The translations under genes were made by a program, and so were the position numbers. Under the pieces are notes generated by a model. It was given only the letters and a program-made list of their open reading frames with translations. It was not told where the DNA came from and did not search any database. Positions 28,178-36,957 of a stretch of DNA of 64,000 nucleotides are shown here, piece by piece. Each line of letters starts with the position of its first letter. Position 1 is the stretch's first letter. Source of the stretch: Methanocaldococcus lauensis (GTDB taxonomy: Archaea; AGJL01; Methanococci; Methanococcales; Methanocaldococcaceae); NCBI RefSeq assembly GCF_902827225.1, contig NZ_LR792632.1, positions 143,030-207,029 of the forward strand, written 5' to 3'.

Positions 28178-29413
28178 ATGAAGTTAATAGAAGAAGCCAT
28201 AAAGTTGGAGAGTGATTTAATAAAAATTAACTCAGTTAATCCATCATTTGGTGGAAAAGGAGAGAAAGAAAAGGCAGAATATGTTAAAAAAAAGTTAATG
28301 GAATATGTTAAAAAATATAACATAAAAAACTATACTCTAAAAGAATATAATACTACTGACAAATATGGCATTGAGAGGCCAAATATAGTATTTAAAGTAG
28401 ATTTTGGAAAAGAAAAAACTTTACATATTATATCTCACTTAGATACTGTCCCAGAAGGGGATATAAGTTTATGGACTACAGATCCTTATGAACCTGTAAT
28501 TAAAGACGGAAAAATTTATGGTAGAGGAGCAGAAGATAACCATAAAGGGATAGTTTCCTCTATACTATTATTAAAAATGATTTTTGAGAATAAAATTACT
28601 CCAAAATATAACTTATCTTTAATCTTTGTTTCTGATGAAGAAGATGGTAGTGAATACGGCTTAAAATATCTCTTAAATAACTTTGAAAATGAGATATTCA
28701 AAAAAGATGATTTAATAATTGTCCCTGATTTTGGAACTCCAACGGGAGAATTTATTGAGATTGGAGAAAAAGGAATATTGTGGATAAAATTCACAATTAA
28801 AGGGAAACAGTGTCACGGAAGCACACCAGAAAGTGGTTTAAACTCAAATATTATTTTATTTAACTTTGCAAATGAATTGTATAATAATCTATATGAAACT
28901 TTTTCTGAAAAAAATCCAATATTTCTTCCAAAATATTCAACATTTGAACCAACTATGTTAAAAAACAATGTAACTAATCCTAACACAATTCCTGGAAGTG
29001 TAGAGGTTGTATTTGATTGTAGAATTTTACCAAATTACAAAATAGAGGATGTTTTAAATTTTATAAATAAGTTTATAGAAAAATTTGACTTTAAAAAATA
29101 CATTAAACACTATGATAACTTAACAACTCCAAAAATAAATTATGAAATATTAAAATTAGAAAATTCAAATTACACAGACGAAAATTCAGAAATTATCAAA
29201 GAGTTGAAAAATGCTATTAAAAAAGTATTAAATAGAGAAGCAAAACTTTGTGGAATGGGCGGAGGTACTGTTGCAGCATTTTTAAGATATAAGGGTTATA
29301 AAGTAGGAGTTTGGGGTATTGGTGAAGAAACTGCCCATCAACCTAATGAATACATTAAAATAGAGGATTTAGTAAAAATGGCTAAGGTTTTCTATGAAAT
29401 TTTAAAACAGTGA
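28178..29413 (+). CDS. M20-family metallopeptidase (ArgE/DapE/CPG2 type)
   Basis: A zinc-dependent amidohydrolase of 411 residues, likely a diaminopimelate/acetylornithine-type deacylase or a peptidase. Metal-binding blocks are visible: ISHLDTVPEGD, YGRGAEDNHKG, VSDEEDGSEYG with the catalytic Glu pair, and a C-terminal GEETAHQPNEY. The dimerisation domain lies between. The exact substrate cannot be read from sequence. Start ATG 28178 is chosen because GGATGAT precedes it. mfnE begins 4 nt after its stop, so the two probably form an operon. Confidence 0.88.
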   Translation: MKLIEEAIKLESDLIKINSVNPSFGGKGEKEKAEYVKKKLMEYVKKYNIKNYTLKEYNTTDKYGIERPNIVFKVDFGKEKTLHIISHLDTVPEGDISLWTTDPYEPVIKDGKIYGRGAEDNHKGIVSSILLLKMIFENKITPKYNLSLIFVSDEEDGSEYGLKYLLNNFENEIFKKDDLIIVPDFGTPTGEFIEIGEKGILWIKFTIKGKQCHGSTPESGLNSNIILFNFANELYNNLYETFSEKNPIFLPKYSTFEPTMLKNNVTNPNTIPGSVEVVFDCRILPNYKIEDVLNFINKFIEKFDFKKYIKHYDNLTTPKINYEILKLENSNYTDENSEIIKELKNAIKKVLNREAKLCGMGGGTVAAFLRYKGYKVGVWGIGEETAHQPNEYIKIEDLVKMAKVFYEILKQ

Positions 29414-29417
29414 GAGT

Positions 29418-30059
29418 ATGCACATTGTAAAAATTGGAGGTTCTTTAACCTATGATGCCAAACCTTTATTAAAAACACTAAAAGATTATGCTAAAGAAAA
29501 TAATAAAAATATTGTCATAATACCAGGAGGAGGAGAATTCGCAAATGTAGTTAGAAAAATTGACAAATTTTTAAATCTTTCAAATTCATTATCTCACAAA
29601 TTAGCAATAAAATGTATGGACTTAATTGGAGAAATTTACTCTGAAATAGGAAATATTAAAGCATATGATACATTGTTTAATTTAAAAAGAGAAATAAATA
29701 AAGAAAAAATAGCAATATTATTACCCTCAAAAATTTTAATATCCACTGACATATCTGAACATTCTTGGGACGTAACATCAGACTCATTAAGTTTATATAT
29801 TGGAAATCTATTAGATGTTAAAGAAATAATAATAGCTACAGATGTTGATGGAATATATGATAAGTTTCCTGGAGGGAAACTATTAAATATTATTAATGCG
29901 AATGAAATACAAGGCTTAACCTCTGTAGATAAAACTTTTCCTATTCTCTTAAAAAAATTTAAAATGACTGCTTATGTTGTAAATGGCAAATATCCGCAAA
30001 GAGTTATTGACATCTTAGAAGGAAAACCTAACATATATACAAAAATTGTCATAGATTAA
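29418..30059 (+). CDS. mfnE: Methanofuran biosynthesis kinase MfnE (amino-acid-kinase fold)
   Basis: Cytoplasmic kinase that converts the aminomethylfuran phosphate F1-P to the diphosphate F1-PP, needed to join the furan to tyramine-glutamate in methanofuran. The 213-residue protein has the amino-acid kinase fold: VKIGGSLTYD at the N-terminus, VIIPGGGEFANVVRK, and ATDVDGIYDKFPGGK as the ATP-binding segment. The assignment relies on remembered similarity to the characterised M. jannaschii enzyme; a generic aspartate/uridylate kinase-like role is the alternative. It starts 4 nt after the M20 peptidase. Confidence 0.82.
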   Translation: MHIVKIGGSLTYDAKPLLKTLKDYAKENNKNIVIIPGGGEFANVVRKIDKFLNLSNSLSHKLAIKCMDLIGEIYSEIGNIKAYDTLFNLKREINKEKIAILLPSKILISTDISEHSWDVTSDSLSLYIGNLLDVKEIIIATDVDGIYDKFPGGKLLNIINANEIQGLTSVDKTFPILLKKFKMTAYVVNGKYPQRVIDILEGKPNIYTKIVID

Positions 30060-30154
30060 GATTACAAACACAAAATATTACAATAAAATTTAAACAAATT
30101 ATAAACATAAATAAAAATTAAAAAATTTAAAAATTAGAAAATTGGGTGAAAAAT

Positions 30155-30319
30155 ATGAAATACATTTGTATAAGCTGTAATGCTGAAATAGCTCCAAGAG
30201 AGAAATCAACAAAGTTTTTATGTCCAAACTGTGGAGAGGTAGAGATAGTAAGATGTGAAAGATGTAGAAAATTAAACAACCCTTACAAGTGTCCAAAGTG
30301 TGGATTTGAGGGACCATAA
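30155..30319 (+). CDS. Small zinc-ribbon protein (DUF1610-like, 54 aa)
   Basis: Short gene read by hand: ATG 30155 with GGGTGA, stop 30319. The 54-residue product contains four CxxC knuckles: CISC, CPNC, CERC and CPKC. This is the double zinc-ribbon arrangement of the archaeal DUF1610 RNA-binding-like proteins. In archaea it commonly sits directly before the EF-1beta gene, as here (21-nt gap), so it is likely co-transcribed with translation factors. The precise role is unknown. Confidence 0.85.
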   Translation: MKYICISCNAEIAPREKSTKFLCPNCGEVEIVRCERCRKLNNPYKCPKCGFEGP

Positions 30320-30340
30320 TAAAAATAATGTGGTGAAATA

Positions 30341-30610
30341 ATGGCGTCAGTGTTAGCAAAAATAAAAATTATGCCAAAAAGTCCAGAAGTTGATAAAGAA
30401 CAGTTAAAAGAAAAAGTAAAAAAAGTTTTAGAAACTCAGGATGTTGCTATAAGAGGATTATTTGATGAGCCATTAGCTTTTGGATTATACACAGTATATG
30501 TAGTTATTGAAATGGAAGAAAGAGAAGGAGGAACAGAACCTATAGAGAATGCTTTAGCTGAAATTGACGATGTTGAGAGTGTTGAAACAGTAGAAGTTTC
30601 ATTAGCATAA
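30341..30610 (+). CDS. ef1b: Elongation factor 1-beta
   Basis: Guanine-nucleotide exchange factor that reloads aEF-1alpha with GTP in translation. The 89-residue protein is the archaeal single-domain form with an alpha/beta sandwich. Visible features are MASVLAKIKIMPKSPEVD, RGLFDEPLAFGLYTV and the acidic end DDVESVETVEVSLA. A GGTGA site precedes the ATG. It is 21 nt behind the zinc-ribbon gene and is followed by a 220-nt gap containing the promoter for the ribosomal cluster. Confidence 0.95.
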   Translation: MASVLAKIKIMPKSPEVDKEQLKEKVKKVLETQDVAIRGLFDEPLAFGLYTVYVVIEMEEREGGTEPIENALAEIDDVESVETVEVSLA

Positions 30611-30672
30611 ATTTTGTAACTTTTTTAAATTATTTAAGCAATATTCACTTTTATTTTGTTATTTCGTTTATT

Positions 30673-30688
30673 CGTAAATTATATATAA
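30673..30688 (+). promoter_or_regulatory. Probable promoter of the L22-S3-L29 ribosomal operon
   Basis: CGTAAATTATATATAA in the 220-nt gap after EF-1beta resembles a BRE plus box A. It would start transcription roughly 25 bases downstream, giving a leader of about 120 nt before rpl22. The rest of the gap (30611-30830) holds only AT-rich sequence. Confidence 0.45.
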
Positions 30689-30830
30689 CACTTTAAAAAT
30701 TCTATATTCTTACATTCTAAAATTCTATCTCTTTCAATTATTATGGACTTAATTCAATCTATTGATATATTATTACTTAAAGAAACAATTAAAATTTATT
30801 AGCCTTAAACATTATTAAAGGTGGTATATT

Positions 30831-31292
30831 ATGGGTAAATTAAAATATAAAATACAGGTTAATCCTGAAAAAACTGCAAGAGCTATGGGAAGAAACATTC
30901 CAATATCAAGAAAGCACGCAAGAGAGATTTGTAAATCAATAAATGGAATGAAGTTAGATGAAGCTATAAAATTCTTAGAAGATGTTATTGCAATGAAAAG
31001 ACCAGTTCTATTTAGAAGACACTGCAAAAAAGTAGGACACAGAAAAGGTAAATTAGGATGGCCTGCAGGAAGATACCCAGTTAAAGCAGCTAAGGCAATC
31101 TTAAAGATATTAAACTATGCAAAGGCAAATGCTGAATATAAAGGTTTAAATGTAGAAAAATTGAGAATAAAACATATTTCAACAAATAAAGGAATAACAA
31201 TAAAAAGATACATGCCAAGAGCTTTTGGTAGAGCCACTCCTAAGTTCCAAGAAACCGTTCATATACAAGTTATCTTAGAAGAATACCACTAA
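30831..31292 (+). CDS. rpl22: 50S ribosomal protein L22 (uL22)
   Basis: Large-subunit protein lining the polypeptide exit tunnel. The 153-residue protein has archaeal length, with the globular ARAMGRNIPISRKHAREICK start and the tunnel beta-hairpin region around KHISTNKGITIKRYMPRAFG. It is rich in Lys and Arg. It opens the S10/spc-type cluster in this window; S19, L2, L23, L4 and L3 are not present upstream, where the EF-1beta gene lies. GGTGG ribosome site. Confidence 0.97.
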   Translation: MGKLKYKIQVNPEKTARAMGRNIPISRKHAREICKSINGMKLDEAIKFLEDVIAMKRPVLFRRHCKKVGHRKGKLGWPAGRYPVKAAKAILKILNYAKANAEYKGLNVEKLRIKHISTNKGITIKRYMPRAFGRATPKFQETVHIQVILEEYH

Positions 31293-31323
31293 AAATAATA
31301 AATAATTTATAAAAGGTGGAAAG

Positions 31324-31953
31324 ATGATTGAAAGAGTATTTGTTAAAGAAAATGTTAAAAGGTTGTTAATTGATGAATACTTTAAAAAGGAGTTAAGTAG
31401 AGCAGGTTACAGTCACTGTGAGATAAGAAAAACACCAATAGGAACAAAGATTATAATATATGCTGAAAAACCTGGTTTTGTTATTGGTAGAAGAGGTAGT
31501 AGAATAAGAGAATTAACTGAAACATTAAGTAAAGAGTTTGGTGTTGAAAAACCACAAATCGATGTTAAACCCGTAGAAAATCCTGACTTGGATGCTCAAG
31601 TTGTCGCTTTAAAAATAGCTCAGTCATTAGAGAGAGGATTACATTTCAGAAGAGTTGGACACACTGCTGTAAGAAGAGTTATGAATGCTGGTGCTAAGGG
31701 AGTTGTAGTAATTATTTCTGGAAAATTAACTGGAGAAAGAGCAAGAACTGAGAAATTTATGGCTGGATATATGAAACACTGTGGAGAGCCTGCTGAGGAT
31801 TTAGTAGATAAGGGAAGAGCTATTGCAAAAACAAAGCCTGGGATTATTGGAGTTACAGTAAAAATTATGAGACCAGATGTCTTATTACCTGATGAGATTA
31901 TAATTAAAGAAGATGCAGAAGTTAAGCATGTAGTAGAAGAGGAGGAACAATAA
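31324..31953 (+). CDS. rps3: 30S ribosomal protein S3 (uS3)
   Basis: Small-subunit protein at the mRNA entry channel. The 209-residue sequence has a KH domain with [10 protein letters not shown] (51-60) carrying the GxxG loop, then the C-terminal S3 domain ([22 protein letters not shown]). It ends in an acidic tail common in archaea. It is co-directional with rpl22 (31-nt gap) and rpl29 (12-nt gap). Confidence 0.97.
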   Translation: MIERVFVKENVKRLLIDEYFKKELSRAGYSHCEIRKTPIGTKIIIYAEKPGFVIGRRGSRIRELTETLSKEFGVEKPQIDVKPVENPDLDAQVVALKIAQSLERGLHFRRVGHTAVRRVMNAGAKGVVVIISGKLTGERARTEKFMAGYMKHCGEPAEDLVDKGRAIAKTKPGIIGVTVKIMRPDVLLPDEIIIKEDAEVKHVVEEEEQ

Positions 31954-31965
31954 AGGTGAGAGCTT

Positions 31966-32184
31966 ATGGCAATATTAAGAGCTAATGAGTTAAGAGAAAT
32001 GTCTATTGATGAATTAAAAGAAAAACTTGTAGAACTTAAAAGAGAGTTGTTAAAGGAAAGAGTTAGTATAGCTACTTCTGGATCACCAACAAATCCGGGA
32101 AGATTGAGAGAAATTAAAAGAACTATTGCAAGAATATTAACAATAATGAATGAAAAGAAAAGAATGGCTTCACAACAACAGTAA
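31966..32184 (+). CDS. rpl29: 50S ribosomal protein L29 (uL29)
   Basis: Two-helix protein near the exit tunnel. It has 72 residues with [21 protein letters not shown] and [21 protein letters not shown], both diagnostic. It lies 12 nt behind rps3 with a GGTGAG site and is followed by a gap and the eIF1 gene, the usual archaeal order. Confidence 0.96.
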   Translation: MAILRANELREMSIDELKEKLVELKRELLKERVSIATSGSPTNPGRLREIKRTIARILTIMNEKKRMASQQQ

Positions 32185-32281
32185 TCAAAATAACTTTATA
32201 TTGGAAAAATTTAAATACTTCCTATAGATATTATAAAATATATTTCTACCCATATAAAGAGTAAAACTTAGAGGTGCAGTA

Positions 32282-32590
32282 ATGCCAGAAATTTGCCCAA
32301 GGTGTGGTTTGCCTAAAGAACTATGTGTTTGTGAAGAAATAGCTAAGGAAGAACAAAAAATAAAAATATATGTTACAAAGAGAAGGTTTGGTAAGTTAAT
32401 GACAATAATCGAAGGTTTTGATGCAAGTGTTATTGACTTAAAAGAACTTGCTAAAAAATTAAAGGACATCTGTGCCTGTGGAGGAACTGTTAAAGATAAT
32501 ACTATTGAACTTCAAGGGGATCATAGGAAAAAAGTTGCTGAAATTTTAGTTAAGATGGGATTCTCGAAGGATTCTATTGAAATTAGATAA
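32282..32590 (+). CDS. Translation initiation factor aIF1 (SUI1 family)
   Basis: Factor that monitors start-codon selection on the small subunit. It has 102 residues. The N-terminus has a zinc site CPRC...CVC (C5, C8, C15, C17), present in many archaeal members. The SUI1 core follows with [16 protein letters not shown] and [19 protein letters not shown]. It sits between rpl29 and rnp1, as in other archaeal ribosomal clusters. Confidence 0.95.
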   Translation: MPEICPRCGLPKELCVCEEIAKEEQKIKIYVTKRRFGKLMTIIEGFDASVIDLKELAKKLKDICACGGTVKDNTIELQGDHRKKVAEILVKMGFSKDSIEIR

Positions 32591-32632
32591 TCTTAATCAA
32601 TCCTTTATTTTATTTCTTAGTAGTTAAATAAA

Positions 32633-32676
32633 ATGGGGACGCGGATGCCCTTTTATAGGGCACACCCCGTCCCCAT
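32633..32676 (+). ncRNA. GC-rich hairpin just upstream of rnp1 (candidate structured RNA element)
   Basis: A 44-nt inverted repeat. The outer stem ATGGGGACG pairs with CGTCCCCAT; after an internal loop with possible GG/CC pairs, TGCCC pairs with GGGCA around a T/A-rich loop. It is far more GC-rich than its surroundings, which in AT-rich hyperthermophiles is the hallmark of structured RNA. It ends two bases before the left arm of the inverted repeat at 32679. It could be a processing signal, an attenuator or part of a small RNA; no known family is recognised. Confidence 0.6.
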
Positions 32677-32678
32677 AA

Positions 32679-32693
32679 AACGGTTGGGGCAAA
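32679..32693 (+). repeat. Left arm of a 15-bp inverted repeat enclosing rnp1
   Basis: AACGGTTGGGGCAAA here is the exact reverse complement of TTTGCCCCAACCGTT at 33005-33019. The arms enclose the complete rnp1 frame. In a transcript they could pair into a 15-bp stem closing a ~310-nt loop. The left arm also covers the place where the rnp1 ribosome site would be. Confidence 0.85.
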
Positions 32694-32697
32694 TATT

Positions 32698-32985
32698 ATG
32701 ATAACACCTTACAATATATTAAAACACGAGCTTATAGGTCTTAGAGTTACTATTATCGATTCAAAAAATAAGTCAATGATTGGCATTAAAGGCAAAGTAG
32801 TAGATGAGACAAGAAATACTTTAATAATAGAAAAAGAAAATGGTAAAGAAGTAATAATTCCAAAAAACATTGCAACCTTTATGTTTGAACTAAAAAACTG
32901 TAAAGTGAAAGTTGATGGTAGATTGTTAATAGGTAGACCTGAAGAAAGATTGAAAAAAAAGGTAAAAATTATGTATCCATATTAA
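32698..32985 (+). CDS. rnp1: Ribonuclease P protein component 1 (Rpp29/Pop4 family)
   Basis: Subunit of the RNA-based RNase P with an Sm-like beta-barrel. It partners Rnp4 on the specificity domain of the RNA. The 95-residue sequence has the family blocks NILKHELIGLRVTIIDSKNK, MIGIKGKVVDETRNTLIIE and VDGRLLIGRPEERLKKK. It normally sits in the archaeal ribosomal cluster between eIF1 and S17, as here. Its ATG follows the left arm of a 15-bp inverted repeat by 4 nt, and the right arm lies 19 nt after the stop. If the arms pair, its ribosome-binding region would be hidden. Confidence 0.94.
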   Translation: MITPYNILKHELIGLRVTIIDSKNKSMIGIKGKVVDETRNTLIIEKENGKEVIIPKNIATFMFELKNCKVKVDGRLLIGRPEERLKKKVKIMYPY

Positions 32986-33004
32986 TTAAAATCTTTTGTT
33001 CTTT

Positions 33005-33019
33005 TTTGCCCCAACCGTT
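33005..33019 (+). repeat. Right arm of the 15-bp inverted repeat enclosing rnp1
   Basis: Exact reverse complement of 32679-32693, located 19 nt after the rnp1 stop codon and directly before the T-rich, hairpin-containing leader of rps17. Confidence 0.85.
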
Positions 33020-33039
33020 AAAGTAATATATAGGTTTTT

Positions 33040-33078
33040 AACATTAAGTCTTTCACAGTTTCTACAACTGTTAATGTT
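33040..33078 (+). promoter_or_regulatory. AT-rich hairpin in the rps17 leader
   Basis: AACATTAA (33040-33047) pairs with TTAATGTT (33071-33078). Inside it, CAGTT pairs with AACTG around a TCTAC loop, with an eight-base bulge on the 5' side. A TATA-like TAATATATAGG (33023-33033) precedes it, so it would fall at the start of an rps17 transcript. Possible regulatory structure; weak by GC content. Confidence 0.4.
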
Positions 33079-33146
33079 ATGTTATAAGTTTTTATTATAA
33101 ACTATGCCTTATTTATAAACAATAATCAAAATTGGAGGTAAAGACC

Positions 33147-33503
33147 ATGGTAGCAAAAAATATAGGAATCCCTGTAAAAGCTCCAGAAGTAGAGTGTGAT
33201 GATAAACATTGTCCATTTCACGGCTCTCTACCAGTAAGAGGACAAAGTTTCGTAGGTGTAGTAGTTAGTGACAAACCACACAAGACTGTTATAATTAAAA
33301 GGGAAATTATAAAGTACATTAAAAAATATGAAAGATATGAAAGAAGAAGTTCAAAATTAGTTGCTCACAACCCTCCATGTATAAATGCAAAAGTTGGAGA
33401 TATTGTAAGAGTTATGGAGTGCAGACCAATAAGTAAAACAAAATCATTTGTTGTTGTTGAAAAATTAGGAAGAGTAGACGAAGCATCAAATGAACAAAAA
33501 TAA
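33147..33503 (+). CDS. rps17: 30S ribosomal protein S17 (uS17)
   Basis: Early-binding 16S rRNA protein. The 118-residue archaeal form has the N-terminal extension [16 protein letters not shown], with a possible metal-binding Cys/His set, then the OB-fold with [16 protein letters not shown] and [19 protein letters not shown]. Start ATG 33147 is fixed by a GGAGGT site; the longer frame to 33132 lacks one. It follows a 127-nt leader that may hold its own promoter. Confidence 0.96.
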   Translation: MVAKNIGIPVKAPEVECDDKHCPFHGSLPVRGQSFVGVVVSDKPHKTVIIKREIIKYIKKYERYERRSSKLVAHNPPCINAKVGDIVRVMECRPISKTKSFVVVEKLGRVDEASNEQK

Positions 33504-33536
33504 TTTAACTCGTAAAAATCTAATAGGTGAAAAAAT

Positions 33537-33935
33537 ATGAAAGCAATTGGTTCAAAACCTGTAAGGGCTCTACCAGTAGGTGCAAGATGTATATGTGCTG
33601 ATAACACTGGAGCTAAGGAAGTAGAAATTATTGCTGTGAGAAACTATAAAGGTGTAGCAAGAAGATTACCTACTGCAAGAGTAGGGGATATGGTTATCGT
33701 TACCGTTAAAAAGGGAACTCCTGAGATGAGAAAACAGGTTTTACCGGCAGTTGTAATAAGACAAAGAAAAGAAATTAGAAGACCAGACGGAACAAGAGTT
33801 AAGTTTGCAGATAATGCAGTTGTTATAGTAACTCCAGACGGAAACCCAAAAGGTTCTGATATTAAGGGACCTGTAGCTAAAGAAGCAGCAGAAAGATGGC
33901 CAGGTATTGCAAGAATTGCTAAAATAATAATCTAA
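33537..33935 (+). CDS. rpl14: 50S ribosomal protein L14 (uL14)
   Basis: Interface protein of the large subunit. It has 132 residues with [37 protein letters not shown] and [20 protein letters not shown]. Length and order between S17 and L24 are standard for archaea. GGTGA ribosome site. Confidence 0.97.
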   Translation: MKAIGSKPVRALPVGARCICADNTGAKEVEIIAVRNYKGVARRLPTARVGDMVIVTVKKGTPEMRKQVLPAVVIRQRKEIRRPDGTRVKFADNAVVIVTPDGNPKGSDIKGPVAKEAAERWPGIARIAKIII

Positions 33936-33973
33936 ATAAATAATAAAATAAACCTATAATCAAAGGTGAAATT

Positions 33974-34333
33974 ATGGCTTTTACTAAGTCAAAACAGCCA
34001 AGAAAACAAAGAAAAGCATTATTTAATGCACCACTTCATTTGAGAAGAAAGGTTATGTCTGCAATGTTATCAAAAGAGTTAAAGGAAAAATTAGGTAAAA
34101 ACGCCATTCCGGTTAGAAAGGGAGATGTTGTAAGAATAATGAGAGGAGACTTTAAAGGGTTGGAAGGAGAAGTTACAAAAGTTGATTTAAAAAGATACAG
34201 AATCCATGTTGAAGGAGCTTACAACAAAAGACAGGATGGAAAAGAAGTTCCATATCCAATTCATCCATCAAATGTTATGATTATTAAACTCTATGACAAA
34301 GATGAAAGAAGATTCAAACATATTAAAAAGTAA
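33974..34333 (+). CDS. rpl24: 50S ribosomal protein L24 (uL24)
   Basis: Assembly-initiating large-subunit protein with a KOW motif. The 119-residue protein starts with a basic archaeal extension ([20 protein letters not shown]), then [20 protein letters not shown] as the KOW core. The ending [17 protein letters not shown] is typical. 40-nt gap after rpl14. Confidence 0.97.
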   Translation: MAFTKSKQPRKQRKALFNAPLHLRRKVMSAMLSKELKEKLGKNAIPVRKGDVVRIMRGDFKGLEGEVTKVDLKRYRIHVEGAYNKRQDGKEVPYPIHPSNVMIIKLYDKDERRFKHIKK

Positions 34334-34365
34334 AACAAGAATTAAAAATATGTTAAGGTGAAAGA

Positions 34366-35100
34366 ATGGGAAAAAAAGGTCCAAAAAGACATTTGAAAAG
34401 ATTAGCCGCTCCAGTTAGATGGGAATTGCCAAGAAAAGTAGCTAAATTTACTGTTAGACCTTTACCAGGAGCTCACCCAATGAGTGAGTCATTACCTCTC
34501 TTACTTATTATTAGAGATATTTTAAAATATGCTGACAATGCAAGAGAGGCTAAAAAAATTATTAAGATGGGTAAAGTTTTAGTTGATGGTAGAGTTAGAA
34601 AAGAAGAGAAGTTACCTGTTGGATTGATGGATGTAGTCTCATTACCTGATGCAAATGAAAATTACAGAGTATTATTTGACAGAAAAGGAAGAATTAAATT
34701 AAATCCAACAGAAAATCCAGATTTAAAATTATGTAAAATTAAAAACAAAACTGTTGTTAAAGGAGGTCATATTCAACTAAACTTACACGATGGTAGAAAC
34801 ATATTAATTAGAGTTTCAGATCCTACAAACCCTAAAGAGGATGTATATAAAACTGGAGACACTCTATTAATTACAATCCCAGATCAAGAAATTAAAGCAC
34901 ATATTCCATTTGAAGTCGGTAAGTTAGCATACATTACCGGAGGAAAACACGTTGGAGACTTTGCAAGAATCGTTGAAATTGAGAAAAGAGGAATTTATCC
35001 AGACATAGTTACATTAGAGAACTTAGAAGGAGACAAATTCAAGACAGTTAAAGACTATGTCTTTGTCGTTGGAGACGAAGAACCAATAATTAAGTTGTAA
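34366..35100 (+). CDS. rps4e: 30S ribosomal protein S4e (eS4)
   Basis: Archaeal/eukaryotic small-subunit protein of 244 residues. It has the N-terminal GPKRHLKRLAAPVRW, an S4-type RNA-binding region (KIIKMGKVLVDGRVRKEEK), the central beta domain and a C-terminal KOW (GKLAYITGGKHVGDFARIV). No bacterial counterpart exists, which supports an archaeal source. It sits between L24 and L5 as expected. Confidence 0.97.
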   Translation: MGKKGPKRHLKRLAAPVRWELPRKVAKFTVRPLPGAHPMSESLPLLLIIRDILKYADNAREAKKIIKMGKVLVDGRVRKEEKLPVGLMDVVSLPDANENYRVLFDRKGRIKLNPTENPDLKLCKIKNKTVVKGGHIQLNLHDGRNILIRVSDPTNPKEDVYKTGDTLLITIPDQEIKAHIPFEVGKLAYITGGKHVGDFARIVEIEKRGIYPDIVTLENLEGDKFKTVKDYVFVVGDEEPIIKL

Positions 35101-35131
35101 ATTTGTTATTATAAAGTAATGAGGGAGAAAC

Positions 35132-35698
35132 ATGAGCTTTGAAGAATTGTGGCAAAAAAATCCTATGTTAAAACCAAGAATTGAAAAAGTTGTTGTTAAT
35201 TTTGGAGTAGGAGAAAGTGGAGATAGATTAACAAAAGGAGAAAAGGTTATAGAGGAATTAACTGGACAAAAACCTATAAGAACAAGAGCTAAGCAAACAA
35301 ACCCAACATTTGGTATCAGAAAAAAATTACCTATTGGATTAAAAGTTACTTTGAGAGGTAAAAAAGCAGAAGAATTTTTAAAAAATGCTTTTGAGGCTTT
35401 TCAAAAAGAAGGTAAAAAATTATATGATTATTCATTTGATGATTACGGAAACTTCTCATTTGGTATCCATGAACATATAGATTTCCCTGGACAAAAATAT
35501 GACCCAATGATTGGAATTTTTGGGATGGATGTTTGTGTAACATTAGAAAGACCTGGATTTAGAGTAAAAAGAAGAAAAAGATGTAGAGCAAAAGTTCCAA
35601 GAAGACATAGATTAACAAGAGAAGAGGCTATTGAATTTATAGAAAAAACCTTTGGAATTAAAGTTGAGAGAGTTTTAGAGGAAGAAGAAACACAATAA
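35132..35698 (+). CDS. rpl5: 50S ribosomal protein L5 (uL5)
   Basis: Binds 5S rRNA in the central protuberance. The 188-residue archaeal form has [43 protein letters not shown] and the basic end [19 protein letters not shown] ribosome site. rps14 follows after 17 nt. Confidence 0.97.
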   Translation: MSFEELWQKNPMLKPRIEKVVVNFGVGESGDRLTKGEKVIEELTGQKPIRTRAKQTNPTFGIRKKLPIGLKVTLRGKKAEEFLKNAFEAFQKEGKKLYDYSFDDYGNFSFGIHEHIDFPGQKYDPMIGIFGMDVCVTLERPGFRVKRRKRCRAKVPRRHRLTREEAIEFIEKTFGIKVERVLEEEETQ

Positions 35699-35715
35699 GA
35701 AAAAGGGTGATGTAG

Positions 35716-35877
35716 ATGGCTAAAAAACCTTGGAAAAAAAAGTATGGGTATGGTATTAGACCATGCCAAAGATGTGGTCATGTAGGGCCAGGATTAATTA
35801 GAAAGTATGGGTTAAACCTTTGTAGACAATGTTTTAGAGAAATAGCTCATAAATTAGGATTTAAGAAATTAGATTAA
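35716..35877 (+). CDS. rps14: 30S ribosomal protein S14 (uS14, zinc-binding, 53 aa)
   Basis: Short gene read by hand: ATG 35716 with GGGTGAT, stop TAA 35875-35877. The product has the four zinc cysteines CQRC (C17, C20) and CRQC (C36, C39), with [15 protein letters not shown] as the family signature. It is the short C+ form used by archaea. It is in its conserved place between L5 and S8. Confidence 0.96.
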   Translation: MAKKPWKKKYGYGIRPCQRCGHVGPGLIRKYGLNLCRQCFREIAHKLGFKKLD

Positions 35878-35926
35878 AAATTTAAACTTAATTTAAAACA
35901 TTTAAAAATTCTTTTGGAGGGAAAAC

Positions 35927-36319
35927 ATGAGTTTAATGGACCCACTAGCAAATGCATTAAACCATATTTCCAACTGTGAGAGAGTGGGTAAAAAGGTAGT
36001 GTATATAAAACCAGCATCTAAGTTAATTGGAAGAGTCTTAAAAGTTATGCAAGATCATGGATATATAGGAGAATTTGAATTTATAGAAGATGGAAGAGGA
36101 GGAATTTATAAAGTTGAATTAGTAGGTAAGATCAACAAATGTGGTGCTATAAAGCCAAGATTCCCTGTTAAAAAATTTGGATATGAAAAGTTTGAAAAAA
36201 GATACTTGCCAGCAAGAGATTTTGGAATATTAATTGTCTCAACTACTCAGGGAGTTATGAGCCACGAAGAAGCTAAGAAAAGAGGATTAGGTGGAAGATT
36301 ATTAGCCTATGTCTATTAA
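35927..36319 (+). CDS. rps8: 30S ribosomal protein S8 (uS8)
   Basis: Binds 16S rRNA helix 21. It has 130 residues, with [19 protein letters not shown] at the N-terminus and the conserved C-terminal block [25 protein letters not shown] ribosome site. Archaeal-type S8 carries the internal [16 protein letters not shown] segment seen here. Confidence 0.97.
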   Translation: MSLMDPLANALNHISNCERVGKKVVYIKPASKLIGRVLKVMQDHGYIGEFEFIEDGRGGIYKVELVGKINKCGAIKPRFPVKKFGYEKFEKRYLPARDFGILIVSTTQGVMSHEEAKKRGLGGRLLAYVY

Positions 36320-36384
36320 ACACGGATGTTAATTATAATAATTATAATAGAAACAAAATTAAATCTACATTTTGAGGTGAGTTT

Positions 36385-36933
36385 ATGCCTGTTGCCGCCT
36401 ATCTTGAGAGAAGAATTAAAATTCCAGAAAATGTTCAAGTAGAAATAAACAATAATGAAATCGTTGTTAAAAGTGGAGGGAAGGAATTAAAGAGAAAATT
36501 TGAACATCCAAAAATTGTAATTAAAAAAGAAGGAGATGAAATTGTTGTATCTTGCGAATATCCAAGAAGAAAAGATAAAGCAATGATTGGAACTATAACA
36601 GCACACATAAATAACATGATTAAAGGAGTTACAGAAGGATTTACATACAAACTAAAAATTAGATATGCTCACTTCCCAATGAAAGTTAGTGTTAAGGGTA
36701 ATGAAGTCATCATTGAAAACTTCTTAGGAGAAAAACACCCAAGAAGAGCAAAAATCTTAGAAGGAGTTACAGTCAAAGTTAGTGGAGAGGATGTTATAGT
36801 TACTGGAATCGATAAAGAAAAAGTAGGACAAACCGCCGCCAATATAGAACAGGCTACAAGAATTAAAAATAGAGATCCAAGAGTTTTCCAGGATGGAATT
36901 TATATTGTAGAGAAGGCTGGAAAGGTCATCTAA
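36385..36933 (+). CDS. rpl6: 50S ribosomal protein L6 (uL6)
   Basis: Large-subunit protein near the factor-binding site. Two L6 repeats fill 182 residues: [20 protein letters not shown] in the first, and [18 protein letters not shown] then [20 protein letters not shown] in the second. GAGGTGAG ribosome site. Normal archaeal length. Confidence 0.97.
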   Translation: MPVAAYLERRIKIPENVQVEINNNEIVVKSGGKELKRKFEHPKIVIKKEGDEIVVSCEYPRRKDKAMIGTITAHINNMIKGVTEGFTYKLKIRYAHFPMKVSVKGNEVIIENFLGEKHPRRAKILEGVTVKVSGEDVIVTGIDKEKVGQTAANIEQATRIKNRDPRVFQDGIYIVEKAGKVI

Positions 36934-36957
36934 AAATTTAAATAAGAGGGAGATAAT

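Noticed and set aside
35443-35781. Minus-strand frame of 112 codons over rpl5 and rps14
   Set aside because: Antisense to two conserved ribosomal genes; composition is that of a shadow frame.
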